Shown here in pieces: positions 18,475 through 27,654 of a DNA stretch of 64,000 bases. The first letter of the stretch is position 1; every line of letters starts with the position of its first letter. The position numbers and the translations under genes are program-made. The notes below the pieces were generated by a model that did not search any database, had not been told where the DNA came from, and saw nothing but the letters and a program-made list of their open reading frames with translations. The stretch lies in the NCBI GenBank assembly GCA_021851405.1, contig JAJZDW010000007.1:52640-116639 (forward strand). The letters are read 5' to 3'. The DNA is from Pseudomonadota bacterium. Lineage in GTDB: Bacteria > Pseudomonadota > Gammaproteobacteria > Steroidobacterales > Steroidobacteraceae.

Positions 18475-20319
18475 ATGGGCACCGTGCGCAAGATTCTGCT
18501 CGGGGTGTGGCGCGGCCTGGACGGGCTGCGCAAGCTGCTGCATCTGCTGGTGCTGCTGGCGCTGTTTGGCTTCCTGGTGGGCGTCCTCTATGAGGCGAGC
18601 CCGACGGTGCCGGCGCGCGCCGCCCTGGTGGTCGCCCCGCGCGGCCGCCTGGTCGAGCAGTTAAGCGGCGACCCGGTCGAGCGGGCCCTCGAGAACGCCC
18701 AGGGGGAGGGCGTGCACCAGACGCTGCTCTGGAGCCTGGTGAGCGCGATCCGCGCCGGCGCGAAGGATCCGCGCATCGGGGCGCTCGTGCTCGATCTGGA
18801 TGACATGGACCACGCGGGGCTGCCGATGCTCGAGGAGCTCGCCCGCGCCATCCAGGTCTTTCGCGCCAGCGGCAAGCCGGTGCTCGCCTTCGGCACCGCC
18901 TACGATCAGGATCAGTACTACCTCGCTGCCCAGGCGAACCAGGTCGACCTCGATCCGACCGGGTACGTGCTGATCCGCGGCTTCAGCCGCTACTCGCTGT
19001 ATTTCGGGGGCCTGCTGAAGAAGCTCGGCGTGCACGTGCACGTCTTCCGGGTCGGCAAGTACAAGAGCGCGGTGGAGATCTTCACCCGCGATGACATGTC
19101 CAAGGCGGACCGCGCGCAGAGCACGGCGTACCTCGGGGCGCTGTGGTCGACCTACCAGCGGGAACTCGCGACCGCGCGCGGCCTGCCGGCCGGGGCGATC
19201 GCCCAGTACGTCGCGACGCTGCCGAAGACGATCACCGCGGCCGATGGCGATGCGGCCGAGGTGGCGCTGAAGGCGCATCTGGTGACCGGGCTGCTCGACA
19301 AGCAGCAGTTCGAGCAGCGCGTCATCCACCTGGTCGGAGCCGACGCGCACGGCCGGTTCAATGCCATTGGCGCCAGCACGTACGCGAAGATCGTGCGCAG
19401 CGAGCAGGGCGTACCGAGCGCGAGCGAGCCGCGCGTCGCGGTGATCGTGGCCGATGGGGACATTCTCGACGGGCGCGAGCCGCCGGGGGCGATCGGCGGG
19501 ACATCGCTCGCGCGCCTGATCCGCACCGCGCGCACCAACGAACACATCAAGGCCGTCGTGCTGCGCATCGACAGCCCGGGCGGCAGCGTCACGGCCGCCG
19601 AAGAGATCTATCACGCCCTGGTGGCGCTGCGTGCGAGCGGCAAGCCGCTGGTGGTCTCGATGGGCGATTACGCCGCCTCGGGCGGCTACTACATCGCTGC
19701 GCCCGCCAACGAGATCTACGCCAGCCCCGCGACGCTCACCGGCTCGATCGGTATCTTTGCCATCATCCCGACCTTCAAGCAGGCGCTGGCGAAGTTCGGC
19801 ATCGGCAGCGACGGGGTCGGCACCACGCCGCTCGCCGGCCAGATGACCCCGGGCCAGTCGCTGAACGCCGAATCGAAGCTGCTGATCCGCTCGCAGATCG
19901 ACCGCGGCTATGCGCAGTTCGTCGCGCGGGTCGCCGCCGGCCGCCATCTCACCGACGCGCAGGTCAATGCCATCGGGCAGGGACACGTCTGGGCCGGCGC
20001 CGCGGCGCGGCACATCGGTCTGGTCGATCATCTCGGCACGCTGGAGGACGCCGAGCGCGCCGCGGCGAGCCTCGCCAAGCTCCCGCACTACCGCGTGCAG
20101 TTCCTGCACCGGCGCCGCTCCTGGACGCAGCTGCTGCTCGAGCGGGCCCAGGCGCGCGCCGCCTTCGCCGCCGTCTCGCTGTTCGGTCCGCGGCTGAGTC
20201 TGCCGGGCTTCGGGGCGCTCGCCGCGCCGCTCGCCCCCTATGCGCGCGAGCTCGGCGACCTGACGCGCTTCGGGGCGCGCGGGCAGCTCTACGCCTACTG
20301 CTTCTGCACCCGCCCCTGA
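18475..20319 (+). CDS. sppA: signal peptide peptidase SppA (67K type)
   Basis: A 614-residue membrane-anchored serine protease that digests signal peptides left in the membrane. One N-terminal hydrophobic anchor (LLHLLVLLALFGFLVGVLY, about residues 21-40) is followed by tandem S49 domains, as in the E. coli long form. The catalytic lysine is in VGKYKSAVE near residue 200, and the catalytic serine in GDYAASGGYYIAAPANE near residue 402. The oxyanion and dimer blocks LTGSIGIF follow. It starts 11 bases after rplS and ends in a hairpin shared with the convergent tdh. Confidence 0.93.
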   Translation: MGTVRKILLGVWRGLDGLRKLLHLLVLLALFGFLVGVLYEASPTVPARAALVVAPRGRLVEQLSGDPVERALENAQGEGVHQTLLWSLVSAIRAGAKDPRIGALVLDLDDMDHAGLPMLEELARAIQVFRASGKPVLAFGTAYDQDQYYLAAQANQVDLDPTGYVLIRGFSRYSLYFGGLLKKLGVHVHVFRVGKYKSAVEIFTRDDMSKADRAQSTAYLGALWSTYQRELATARGLPAGAIAQYVATLPKTITAADGDAAEVALKAHLVTGLLDKQQFEQRVIHLVGADAHGRFNAIGASTYAKIVRSEQGVPSASEPRVAVIVADGDILDGREPPGAIGGTSLARLIRTARTNEHIKAVVLRIDSPGGSVTAAEEIYHALVALRASGKPLVVSMGDYAASGGYYIAAPANEIYASPATLTGSIGIFAIIPTFKQALAKFGIGSDGVGTTPLAGQMTPGQSLNAESKLLIRSQIDRGYAQFVARVAAGRHLTDAQVNAIGQGHVWAGAAARHIGLVDHLGTLEDAERAAASLAKLPHYRVQFLHRRRSWTQLLLERAQARAAFAAVSLFGPRLSLPGFGALAAPLAPYARELGDLTRFGARGQLYAYCFCTRP

Positions 20320-20347
20320 GCCGCGGCGCACCGGCGCTCAGGGGCGG
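20310..20347. terminator. bidirectional hairpin between sppA and tdh
   Basis: A perfect 12-bp inverted repeat: CCGCCCCTGAGC at 20310-20321 and GCTCAGGGGCGG at 20336-20347, with a 14-base loop. The left arm contains the sppA stop codon. It lies between the 3' ends of two convergent genes, as expected for a shared terminator, but there is no clear T-run on either side. Confidence 0.6.
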
Positions 20348-20356
20348 CGGGGTGCC

Positions 20357-21388
20357 TCAGAGCGTCTGCCAGTCGAGGATGACCTTGCCGGAGCGGCCCG
20401 AGCCCATGATGGCGAAGGCCTCGGGGAACTCCTGGATCGGCAGATGGTGGGTGATGACCGGGGTCAGATCCAGACCGCTCTGCAGCAGGCTCGCCATCTT
20501 GTACCAGGTCTCGAACATCTCCCGGCCGTAGATGCCCTTGAGCGTCAGGCCCTTGAAGATCACCTGATTCCAGTCGATGGCGGTCTCCTCCGGCGGGATG
20601 CCGAGGAGCGCCACGGAGCCGCCGTGGTGCATGGTGCGCAGCAGGTCGCGGAACGCCGCCGGGTTGCCCGACATTTCCAGGCCCACGTCGAAGCCTTCCT
20701 GCATGCCCAGCTCCTTCATGGTCTGATCGAGCGTCTCGCGCTGCACGTTGACCGTGCGCGTCGCGCCCATCTTCTGTGCGAGGGCGAGCCGGAAGTCATT
20801 CACGTCCGTGATGACCACGTGGCGGGCACCGACGAAGCGCGCGATCGCCACCGCCATCACGCCGATCGGTCCGGCGCCGGTGATCAGCACGTCCTCGCCC
20901 ACCATGTTGAACGACAGCGCGGTGTGGGTGGCGTTGCCGAACGGATCGAGGATCGAGGCGATGTCATCGCTGATCGAATCCGGCAGCTTGAAGGCGTTGT
21001 CGGCCGGGATGGCCAGATACTCGGCGAAGGCGCCCGGGCGGTTGACGCCCACGCCGACCGTATTGCGGCACAGATGGCGGCGGCCGGCGCGGCAGTTGCG
21101 GCAATGCCCGCAGGTGATGTGCCCCTCGCCCGAGACGCGGTCCCCGACGCTGAGCCCACGCACTTCCGAGCCCACCTCGAGCACCCGGCCGCAGTACTCG
21201 TGGCCGACGGCCATGGGCACCGGGATGGTCTTGCGCGCCCAGGCATCCCAGTTGTAGATGTGCATGTCGGTGCCGCAGATCGCGGTCTTGGCGATCTTGA
21301 TCAGCACGTCGTTCGGCCCAATGGACGGCTCGGGGATCTCCTCGAGCCAGATGCCGGGTGCGGATTCCTTCTTCACCAGCGCTTTCAT
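20357..21388 (-). CDS. tdh: L-threonine 3-dehydrogenase
   Basis: A 343-residue zinc-dependent medium-chain dehydrogenase oxidising L-threonine to 2-amino-3-ketobutyrate with NAD+. The catalytic zinc site is [13 protein letters not shown] and [12 protein letters not shown]. The structural zinc uses the four cysteines of [15 protein letters not shown]. The NAD site is [15 protein letters not shown]. It overlaps the upstream kbl by 4 bases, so the two threonine-to-glycine enzymes are translationally coupled. Confidence 0.96.
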   Translation of the reverse strand: MKALVKKESAPGIWLEEIPEPSIGPNDVLIKIAKTAICGTDMHIYNWDAWARKTIPVPMAVGHEYCGRVLEVGSEVRGLSVGDRVSGEGHITCGHCRNCRAGRRHLCRNTVGVGVNRPGAFAEYLAIPADNAFKLPDSISDDIASILDPFGNATHTALSFNMVGEDVLITGAGPIGVMAVAIARFVGARHVVITDVNDFRLALAQKMGATRTVNVQRETLDQTMKELGMQEGFDVGLEMSGNPAAFRDLLRTMHHGGSVALLGIPPEETAIDWNQVIFKGLTLKGIYGREMFETWYKMASLLQSGLDLTPVITHHLPIQEFPEAFAIMGSGRSGKVILDWQTL

Positions 21389-22572
21389 GCGATCACTCCG
21401 AGTTCACGGCCCACGGCGGCAAAGGCCGTGAGCGCGGTATCCAGATCGGTGCGCGTGAGCGCGGCGGACATCTGCGTGCGGATGCGCGCCTGGCCCTGGG
21501 GCACCACGGGGAAAGAGAAGCCAATCACGTACACGCCGTGCTCGAGCAGCCGGTCGGCCATGCGCGCCGCGAGCGCCGCATCACCGATCATCACCGGGAT
21601 GATCGGGTGCTCGCCGGGCTTGAGCGTGAAGCCGAGCCGCGCGAGGCCGGCGCGGAAGTAGCGGGCGTTCTCGTGCACCCGGGCGCGCAGCTCGGGCCGC
21701 TCGCTGAGCAGCTCAAGTACGCGCAGTCCGGCGGCGGCCACCACCGGCGGGATGCTGTTGGAGAACAGGTAGGGCCGCGAGCGCTGACGCAGCCACTCGA
21801 TCACCGGGGCGCGCGAGGCGATGTACCCGCCGCTCGCGCCACCGAGCGCCTTGCCGAGAGTGCCGGTGAGGATGTCGATGCGCTCGGCCACCCCGCAGTG
21901 CTCGGGCGTGCCGCGGCCGTGCGCGCCCATGAAGCCCGTGGCGTGCGAGTCATCGACCATCACCAGCGCATCGTAGCGGTCGGCGAGTGCGCAGATCTGC
22001 GCCAGGCTCGCCACCGTGCCGTCCATCGAGAACACCCCGTCGGTGGCGATGAGGCGGGTGCGGGCCGCGCGGCAGCGCTGCAGGCAGGCCTCGAGTTCGG
22101 CCATGTCGTTGTTGGCGTAGCGCAGCCGCTCGGCCTTGCACAGGCGGATCCCGTCGATGATGCTGGCATGGTTCAGCGCATCGGAGATGATCGCATCGCG
22201 CTCATCGAGCAGCGTCTCGAACAGTCCGCCGTTGGCATCGAAGCAGGAGGAGTAGAGGATCGCATCCTCGGTGCCGAGGAACTCGCTCAGGCGCCGCTCG
22301 AGGGCCTTGTGCACCGTCTGCGTGCCGCAGATGAAGCGCACCGAGGCCATCCCGAAGCCGAGCCGATCGAGCGCTTCGTGCGCCGCGGCGAGCACGGCCG
22401 GATCGCTGGCGAGCCCGAGATAGTTGTTGGCGCAGAGGTTGATCACCTCGCGCCCGGCGGTGCGGATCTGCCCGCCCTGAGGGGTCTCGATCACCCGTTC
22501 GTTCTTGTACAAGCCCTGATCCTTCAGGGCGCCGAGGTCCGAGCGCAGACGCTCGATGAGTTGAGGCATCAT
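21385..22572 (-). CDS. kbl: glycine C-acetyltransferase (2-amino-3-ketobutyrate CoA ligase)
   Basis: A 395-residue PLP enzyme of the alpha-oxoamine synthase family. It splits 2-amino-3-ketobutyrate with CoA into glycine and acetyl-CoA. The PLP lysine is in [14 protein letters not shown] near residue 240; [20 protein letters not shown] and [12 protein letters not shown] are family blocks. It is the first gene of the kbl-tdh pair. The FNR-type regulator lies 54 bases upstream on the same strand. Confidence 0.96.
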   Translation of the reverse strand: MMPQLIERLRSDLGALKDQGLYKNERVIETPQGGQIRTAGREVINLCANNYLGLASDPAVLAAAHEALDRLGFGMASVRFICGTQTVHKALERRLSEFLGTEDAILYSSCFDANGGLFETLLDERDAIISDALNHASIIDGIRLCKAERLRYANNDMAELEACLQRCRAARTRLIATDGVFSMDGTVASLAQICALADRYDALVMVDDSHATGFMGAHGRGTPEHCGVAERIDILTGTLGKALGGASGGYIASRAPVIEWLRQRSRPYLFSNSIPPVVAAAGLRVLELLSERPELRARVHENARYFRAGLARLGFTLKPGEHPIIPVMIGDAALAARMADRLLEHGVYVIGFSFPVVPQGQARIRTQMSAALTRTDLDTALTAFAAVGRELGVIA

Positions 22573-22626
22573 GCGGCGCGATTATACCCGCGCGCCGGCG
22601 GCGGCGGTGCCCCGCCGCTCGGCCCT

Positions 22627-23307
22627 TCAGAGCGTGCCGCCGAGACTGACGGTGCGCCCGCGCACCGAGAGGCGCTGCGTCTGGCTCAGGTGCCCCAGGG
22701 CGCGCACCACCGTCTCCGGGGCGAGACCGAGGTACGAGCCGATGTCGGCGCGGGTGAGCGGCAGGCGGAAGCGTTCTTCGCGCGCCGGCAGATGCGCCCG
22801 CTCGATGTAGTTCTCGATGAAGGCCGCGACCCGCTCGATCGCCGGCAGTCCGGCCCAGGGCGCCGCGGCGCGCTCGGGCTGTGCGGCGCTCTTCAGCAGC
22901 AGCCGCTCGAGCAGCGCTCCGTGGCCGGCGGCCGTGCCGGGCTCGGGCATGCGCAGCCGGCACACCGCGCTCGCGGTGGCCGCCTGGGCGGTGTAGGGTT
23001 GGATGCCTCGCGCAAAGCTCTCCAGGCCGACCAGCTCCCCCGGCAGACGCAGCCCGACCACCCGCTGCGAGCCGTCCGGCAGGCTGATGCGCAGCACCAG
23101 GCAGCCGGTCGCGACGATGTACACCGCCGGGGCGCCCCCCTGCTCGAGCAGGCGCGCCCCGCGCTCAAGCGGCGGCTCGCGCCGAGCGTGTACGGCATCG
23201 GCGCTCAGCGGCTCGGCCCCCCAGCAGCGGCGCGTGGCCGGGCAGAGGGCACAGTCGGTTTCAGTCTGGGCGCCCGTGCGGCTGCGGTTGCGATCGTGAC
23301 TGTTCAT
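22627..23307 (-). CDS. FNR-type oxygen-sensing Crp-family regulator
   Basis: A 226-residue regulator with an N-terminal cyclic-nucleotide-like domain and a C-terminal winged helix. Cys19, Cys22 and Cys28 form the C-x2-C-x5-C pattern (CALCPATRRC) of E. coli FNR. Cys116 (SAVCRLRMP) aligns with FNR Cys122. All four [4Fe-4S] ligands are therefore present, which predicts an anaerobic/micro-oxic switch. The recognition helix DIGSYLGLAPETVVRAL keeps the FNR Glu and Arg contacts but has Val for the Ser. ATG 23307 is the likely start; a longer in-frame reading to 23388 is possible. It is divergent from nadA and upstream of kbl-tdh. Confidence 0.85.
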   Translation of the reverse strand: MNSHDRNRSRTGAQTETDCALCPATRRCWGAEPLSADAVHARREPPLERGARLLEQGGAPAVYIVATGCLVLRISLPDGSQRVVGLRLPGELVGLESFARGIQPYTAQAATASAVCRLRMPEPGTAAGHGALLERLLLKSAAQPERAAAPWAGLPAIERVAAFIENYIERAHLPAREERFRLPLTRADIGSYLGLAPETVVRALGHLSQTQRLSVRGRTVSLGGTL

Positions 23308-23393
23308 GCCCGCGACCGTAGCGCGCCAGAGGGTGCGATAGATATCAGGATTTTCCGCAGGTCCCCGCGGCCGCGCGGCGTACGGCAAAACTG

Positions 23394-24425
23394 ATGTTCG
23401 TCACTTCTGGGGCTACGCCCACGGCCGCGCGCTCCGGCATCATCGGCGCGCTCATGAACGCCCACGTCCATCCTCACTCCGAACTCGCCGCCCGCCTCGC
23501 GCATGTGGTGCCTGCCGCCGAAATCGCACTCGCCGCGCCGCTCATTGCGCGCATCGAGGCGCTGAAAGCGGCGCACGGAGCGCTGATCCTGGCGCACAAC
23601 TACCAGACCCCGCTGGTCAGCGCGGTGGCCGATTTCACCGGCGACTCCCTCGCCATGGCGCAGTTCGCGCTCGAAGCCCCGGCGCGCACCCTGGTGGTGT
23701 GCGGCGTGCGGTTCATGGCCGAGACGGTCAAACTGCTCTGCCCGGACAAGCGCGTGTTGCTCAGCGCCGAGGAGGCCGGCTGCTCGCTCGCTGACTCGAT
23801 CGACGCCGAGGCGGTGCGCGCCGTGCGCGCCGCCTGTCCCGGGGTGCCGGCCGTGGCCTACATCAATACCAGCGCGGCGGTGAAGGCCGAAGTCGATGTG
23901 TGCTGCACCTCGGCCAACGCCGTGCGCGTGGTGCGTGCCCTCGGCGTGCCGCGGGTCATCATGCTGCCCGACCAGCACCTGGCGGGGTACGTCGCGCAGG
24001 AAAGCGGTGTCGAGGTGGTCGCGTGGGGCGGACAGTGCGAGGTGCACACCCGCTTCGATGCCGCCGACATTCGGGCGTTCCGTCGCGAGGCGGCGGTGAC
24101 CATACTGGCGCACCCGGAGTGTCCGCAAGCGGTGCGCGCCGAGGCGGACTTCGTCGGCTCCACCGGCGCGATGGCGAAGTTCCTGAGCGAGCGCCGCCCG
24201 CCGCGGGCGATGCTGCTCACCGAGTGCGCCATGGCCGACAACGTCGCCGTGCAATGCCCGGACATTCAGTTCGTGCGCCCCTGCAATCTCTGTCCACACA
24301 TGAAAGCCACCACGCTCGAGCGCGTGGTACAGGCGCTCGAGACGATGACCGTGCCGATCGAAATCGACCCGGCGCTCGCCGCGCGGGCCCGCCGTCCGAT
24401 CGCGCGCATGCTCGAGATCGGCTGA
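23394..24425 (+). CDS. nadA: quinolinate synthase NadA
   Basis: A [4Fe-4S] enzyme condensing iminoaspartate with dihydroxyacetone phosphate to quinolinate in NAD synthesis. ILAHNYQTPLV and FTGDSLAMAQF belong to the first domain. Candidate cluster cysteines are in EEAGCSLAD, and in PCNLCPHMK near the C-terminus, with CCTSANA between. The frame allows 343 residues from 23394; ATG 23454 (MNAHVHPHSEL) would give 323 and is a credible alternative because the first 20 residues look non-conserved. nadB follows after 10 bases. Confidence 0.94.
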   Translation: MFVTSGATPTAARSGIIGALMNAHVHPHSELAARLAHVVPAAEIALAAPLIARIEALKAAHGALILAHNYQTPLVSAVADFTGDSLAMAQFALEAPARTLVVCGVRFMAETVKLLCPDKRVLLSAEEAGCSLADSIDAEAVRAVRAACPGVPAVAYINTSAAVKAEVDVCCTSANAVRVVRALGVPRVIMLPDQHLAGYVAQESGVEVVAWGGQCEVHTRFDAADIRAFRREAAVTILAHPECPQAVRAEADFVGSTGAMAKFLSERRPPRAMLLTECAMADNVAVQCPDIQFVRPCNLCPHMKATTLERVVQALETMTVPIEIDPALAARARRPIARMLEIG

Positions 24426-24435
24426 GCGGACCGCG

Positions 24436-25935
24436 ATGCGTACGTTGCAGACCGATGTGCTCGTCATCGGCGCCGGCGCGGCCGGTCTGTGCGCGGCGCT
24501 CGCCGCCGCCCCGCGCCGCGTGCTCGTGGTGTCGGCGGCCGATCCGCGTCTCGCCAGCTCCACGGCGCTCGCGCAGGGCGGCATCGCCGCGCCGCTCGCC
24601 GCGGGGGATTCGGTCGAGGCGCAGATGGCCGATACGCTGGCCGCCGGTTGCCACAGCAGCGACCGGCGCGCCGCGCTGCGCGTGATCCGCGGCGCGGCCG
24701 AGGCGGTGAGCTTCCTGTGCGATCTGGGCGTCCACTTCGATCGCGATGCGCTCGGCTGGCGGTTGCATCGCGAGGGCGGCCACAGCCGCGCCCGCGTCCT
24801 GCACGCGCGCGGGGATCGCACGGGGGCGGCGATTTTATCGGCCCTGCTGGCGGCGGCGGCGAGCTCCGAGCACATCGATCTGCTCTCGGGCCTGCAGGTG
24901 CTCGCGTTGCGTGAAGGCCCGGCCGAGCGGCTGTGCGGCGCCTGGGCGGTGGATGGCGCCGGCGAGGCCGTGCGGCTCGAGGCGCACGAGACCGTGCTCG
25001 CCACCGGCGGGGTGGGGCGGCTGTTCCCGAGCACCACCAACGGGCGGGCCGCCGAGGGCGATGGGCTGGCCATGGCGCTCGGCCACGGGGCTCGCGTGGC
25101 GGGACTGGAGTTCGTGCAGTTCCATCCCACGGCGCTCGCCGCGGGTGCCGATCCGCTGCCGCTGCTCACCGAGGCGCTGCGCGGGGCCGGCGCGGTGCTG
25201 CGCGATGGGCACGGCGAGCGGTTCATGGTGGCCATGCATCCGCTGGCGGAGCTGGCGCCGCGCGACGTGGTGGCGCGCGAAGTGTGGTCGCGCCGGGCGC
25301 GCGGGGAGTCGGTCTGGCTGGATGCGACGGGCGTGTTCGCCAGCGAGCACGCCGAGGAGTTTCCGGCGGCGCTGGCGCTGTGCCGGGCGCATGGCATCGA
25401 TCCGCTCCGCGAGGCGATTCCGGTGAGCGCCGCGGCGCACTATCACATGGGCGGCGTGGTGGTCGACACGCTCGGGCGCAGCACGCGTTCGGGTTTGTGG
25501 GCCTGCGGCGAGGTGGCCTTCACCGGCATGCACGGAGCGAACCGCCTGGCCAGCAACTCGCTGCTCGAGGCGGTGGTGTGCGGGCGTACCGTGGGGCATG
25601 CGCTGGCGCGCGAGCACAATCCGCAGCGGCATATCCGCGTGCAGATCGAGCAGGAAGTGCCGCCGCCGCTGCACACGGATGCGCAGATCAGCGGCCAGGT
25701 GCGCTCGATCGTCGGACGCTGCTTAGGCCCGGTGCGCCGCGGCAGCGAGCTCGAACAGGGCGGGCGCGATCTGGCGGCCCTTCGCGCGCAGCTCGCGCCC
25801 GGGGCGCTCCTCGAGCGGCGCCGTCTCGAGCTTGCGCAGGCGATGGTGCGCGCGGCGCTCGAGCGCCGCGAGAGTCGCGGGGCGCATTGGCGCGAGGACT
25901 ACCCGCAGCGCGATCCTGCGCACGACGCGGCCTGA
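24436..25935 (+). CDS. nadB: L-aspartate oxidase NadB
   Basis: A 499-residue FAD enzyme oxidising L-aspartate to iminoaspartate, the substrate of NadA. The FAD motif is VIGAGAAGLCAALAAA at the N-terminus. LAQGGIAAPLA, EFVQFHPTAL, HYHMGGVVVD and GANRLASNSLLEAVV are the succinate-dehydrogenase/NadB family blocks, and a C-terminal helical domain is present. Ten bases separate it from nadA. Downstream is a small GC hairpin and then a field of broken toxin-antitoxin genes. Confidence 0.95.
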   Translation: MRTLQTDVLVIGAGAAGLCAALAAAPRRVLVVSAADPRLASSTALAQGGIAAPLAAGDSVEAQMADTLAAGCHSSDRRAALRVIRGAAEAVSFLCDLGVHFDRDALGWRLHREGGHSRARVLHARGDRTGAAILSALLAAAASSEHIDLLSGLQVLALREGPAERLCGAWAVDGAGEAVRLEAHETVLATGGVGRLFPSTTNGRAAEGDGLAMALGHGARVAGLEFVQFHPTALAAGADPLPLLTEALRGAGAVLRDGHGERFMVAMHPLAELAPRDVVAREVWSRRARGESVWLDATGVFASEHAEEFPAALALCRAHGIDPLREAIPVSAAAHYHMGGVVVDTLGRSTRSGLWACGEVAFTGMHGANRLASNSLLEAVVCGRTVGHALAREHNPQRHIRVQIEQEVPPPLHTDAQISGQVRSIVGRCLGPVRRGSELEQGGRDLAALRAQLAPGALLERRRLELAQAMVRAALERRESRGAHWREDYPQRDPAHDAA

Positions 25936-26110
25936 TCCGGCGCGTATCGGGGGTTCGTCCGCCCCCGGTGACCCTTCCTCTTCTGTGCCCCGCGGTGCGG
26001 CGCCACGCTCCGTTGCACCGAAGTGCGCGTGAACCCTGGAGCCTACCTGCAGGGCGGCGGGAATCCGCTCCTCAGCGATGCCCGCGCTCGCCACGAGCCC
26101 TCCCGCGTAA

Positions 26111-26596
26111 AATTGCGACCTGCCGCGTGACGCCGCCCTTCGCCTCCTGCGCGAACGGCGCGAGCCACTGAATGCACGGGGCGTCGGGCCGCTATTCCGG
26201 TACGGATCGGTGACGCGTGACGAGGCTCGCCAGGAGAGTGACGTCGATCTTCTCCTCGAGCCTTCGAGTCCGCGATTTTCGATCTTCGATGTGGTGCGCG
26301 TACGAGATGTCTGCCGCACCATCCTGGGCGCCACCGCAGACATTCACGATTTCCATGGTCTGCGTCGCCTGCCGGAATTCCGGCGGCGCAGTGGCAGAGC
26401 CGTGCATGCCGGCCGCAAAGCGCAGGAACTCGTCGCCCACGACACTGAAGTCAGCCGAGCAGAGCCTCAGGACGCTGCGCGAGCGACGGCGGACCGCCCG
26501 ACTGCGCCGCCGCCTGACACTCGCAGAGGCGGCCGCCGAGAACGGTCGCACCCGCGCGAGCGTCGGGACCTACTGGTCGTTGCTCTGGGCCTGTGA
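26111..26596 (+). pseudogene. MntA-like minimal nucleotidyltransferase, start lost
   Basis: Reading from just after an in-frame stop at 26108, the frame gives a short helix (ALRLLRERREPLNARGV), then GSVTRDEARQESDVDLLLE. This is the GS-x10-DxD signature of minimal nucleotidyltransferases (MntA antitoxin type). A possible third carboxylate follows in TADIHDFHGL. No ATG, GTG or TTG lies upstream of the signature; the first GTG (26210) would cut it off. After about 26420 the sequence stops resembling the family. No HEPN toxin partner was recognised. It is probably a remnant, perhaps of a MNT/HEPN module. Confidence 0.5.
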
Positions 26597-26716
26597 TTTC
26601 CGGGGCCCGGCGGACGATCTCGCCGATCCTGCGAAGGACGTCGAAGCAAGCGCACTCGAGACCCGGCGCGTTCGAGCGGGTCGCCGCAGAAAGACCGCAC
26701 TCGACAATGACTTCCG
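26406..26716 (+). pseudogene. HipB-like Xre antitoxin with deleted recognition helix
   Basis: From ATG 26406 the frame reads TLKSAEQSLRTLRERRR and LRRRLTLAEAAAENG, the first helices of a HipB-type Xre regulator. It then jumps straight to ASVGTYWSLLWACDF and DDLADPAKDVEASALE, the family's C-terminal part. About 15-20 residues, covering the DNA-recognition helix, are absent. The end (ALDNDF) is where the family normally stops, just over the hipA start; here TTC is followed by CGA instead of TGA and the frame runs on to 26852. The gene is therefore broken in at least two ways. Identity rests on these blocks and on the hipA remnant that follows. Confidence 0.6.
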
Positions 26717-27485
26717 AGGTCTTTGTCGACCTGACCTTCCCGGGGGACACTGCACCGGTTGCCGCGGGCCGCTTCTCCTGATGACGGGGGTCGTCGCGTC
26801 ATCGCAAAGCATGCCGGGAAAGCGACTCTCGGCGAGCCCGACGAACTTCTGAACTCCCCGGATGAGCGGGCGGGCGCACTGGGCTTTGGCGTGAACGTCG
26901 ATCCAGCCGCGCCGCTTCGCATCTTCCATCGAACGATGGATCTCTCGCGGCGGCAAGCGCTCGCGGACCTGATCGTGGCGGACGAAGAGCGTCCGGAGAA
27001 GGCGGCGCCGACCGGGCCGACCTGACTCAGCTTCAGGACCTCCTCTTGATCGGCACCGCCATGGGGGGTGCGAGACCCAAGGCCGTGCTCGAGGAGCAGG
27101 AGGCGCTCTGGATCGCGAAGTTCAATCGCCGTGACGGCAGGTGGAACACGGCTCGCGTCGAGCACGCCATGCGGGTGCTGGCGCGAGAATGCGGTCTGTC
27201 GGTCTCTCAGAGCCGACGCACGCCGAGCGCAGATCGCGACATCGGGCCATGATTTGCGCCAATCATGGCCGGTACGCCAACGCGCAGAATCTACTGTCTC
27301 AATGCGAGCGCTTGCTCCTGACTCGGAAGGAGGCCGCGCAAATCATCAATCATATGGAGGTGACCGTGCGCGAGAGGTGGTACGACGTCGCCCGTCGAGA
27401 GGGCGTGACCGAGCGGGATTGTCAGCGGATCGGCGGAGCGTTCGCTGCCGAGGGATTCCGCCTTCCTCTGCAGGCTTCTGCATAG
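26707..27485 (+). pseudogene. HipA-family kinase toxin, frameshifted and core-deleted
   Basis: HipA blocks occur in order but in changing frames: TSEVFVDLTFPGDTAPVAAG from ATG 26707; GGRRVIAKHAG and DERAGALGFGVNVDP (26780-27025); DLLLIGTAMGGARPKAVLEE and RWNTARVEHAMRVLARECGL (27020-27220); then NLLSQCERLLLTRKEAAQII and ERWYDVARREGV (27290-27440). A segment after VAAG and the whole kinase catalytic core between about 27225 and 27255 are missing, including the region that carries the catalytic Asp residues. At least two frameshifts add to this. Only a non-functional remnant of a HipBA persistence module remains. Confidence 0.75.
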
Positions 27486-27654
27486 ATTTCTGGGGCGGAT
27501 GAGGTTGGGGCCTGCCGCTCTTCAGTTCTGGCTCGCCGTGCCCGACCAAACCACCCGTTGCGCGAGAATGTGAGTGCGGCGATGGATTCGGGCCCAGCGG
27601 CTCGCTATCCTTCAGCCAAAGGCATCTTATCGGCACACATGAAGGTGGAGCAGG

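Noticed and set aside
21358..23394. A 678-codon open frame on the plus strand
   Set aside because: It runs antisense across kbl and the FNR-type regulator and has no domain; its length is due to high GC.
23304..25397. A 697-codon open frame on the minus strand
   Set aside because: It is antisense to nadA and nadB, which are complete and canonical.
26192..26551. A minus-strand HEPN toxin gene opposite the nucleotidyltransferase
   Set aside because: A short R-x-AxGMH-like stretch caught the eye, but it is antisense to the NTase and HipB coding blocks and lacks the HEPN RX4-6H motif in context.
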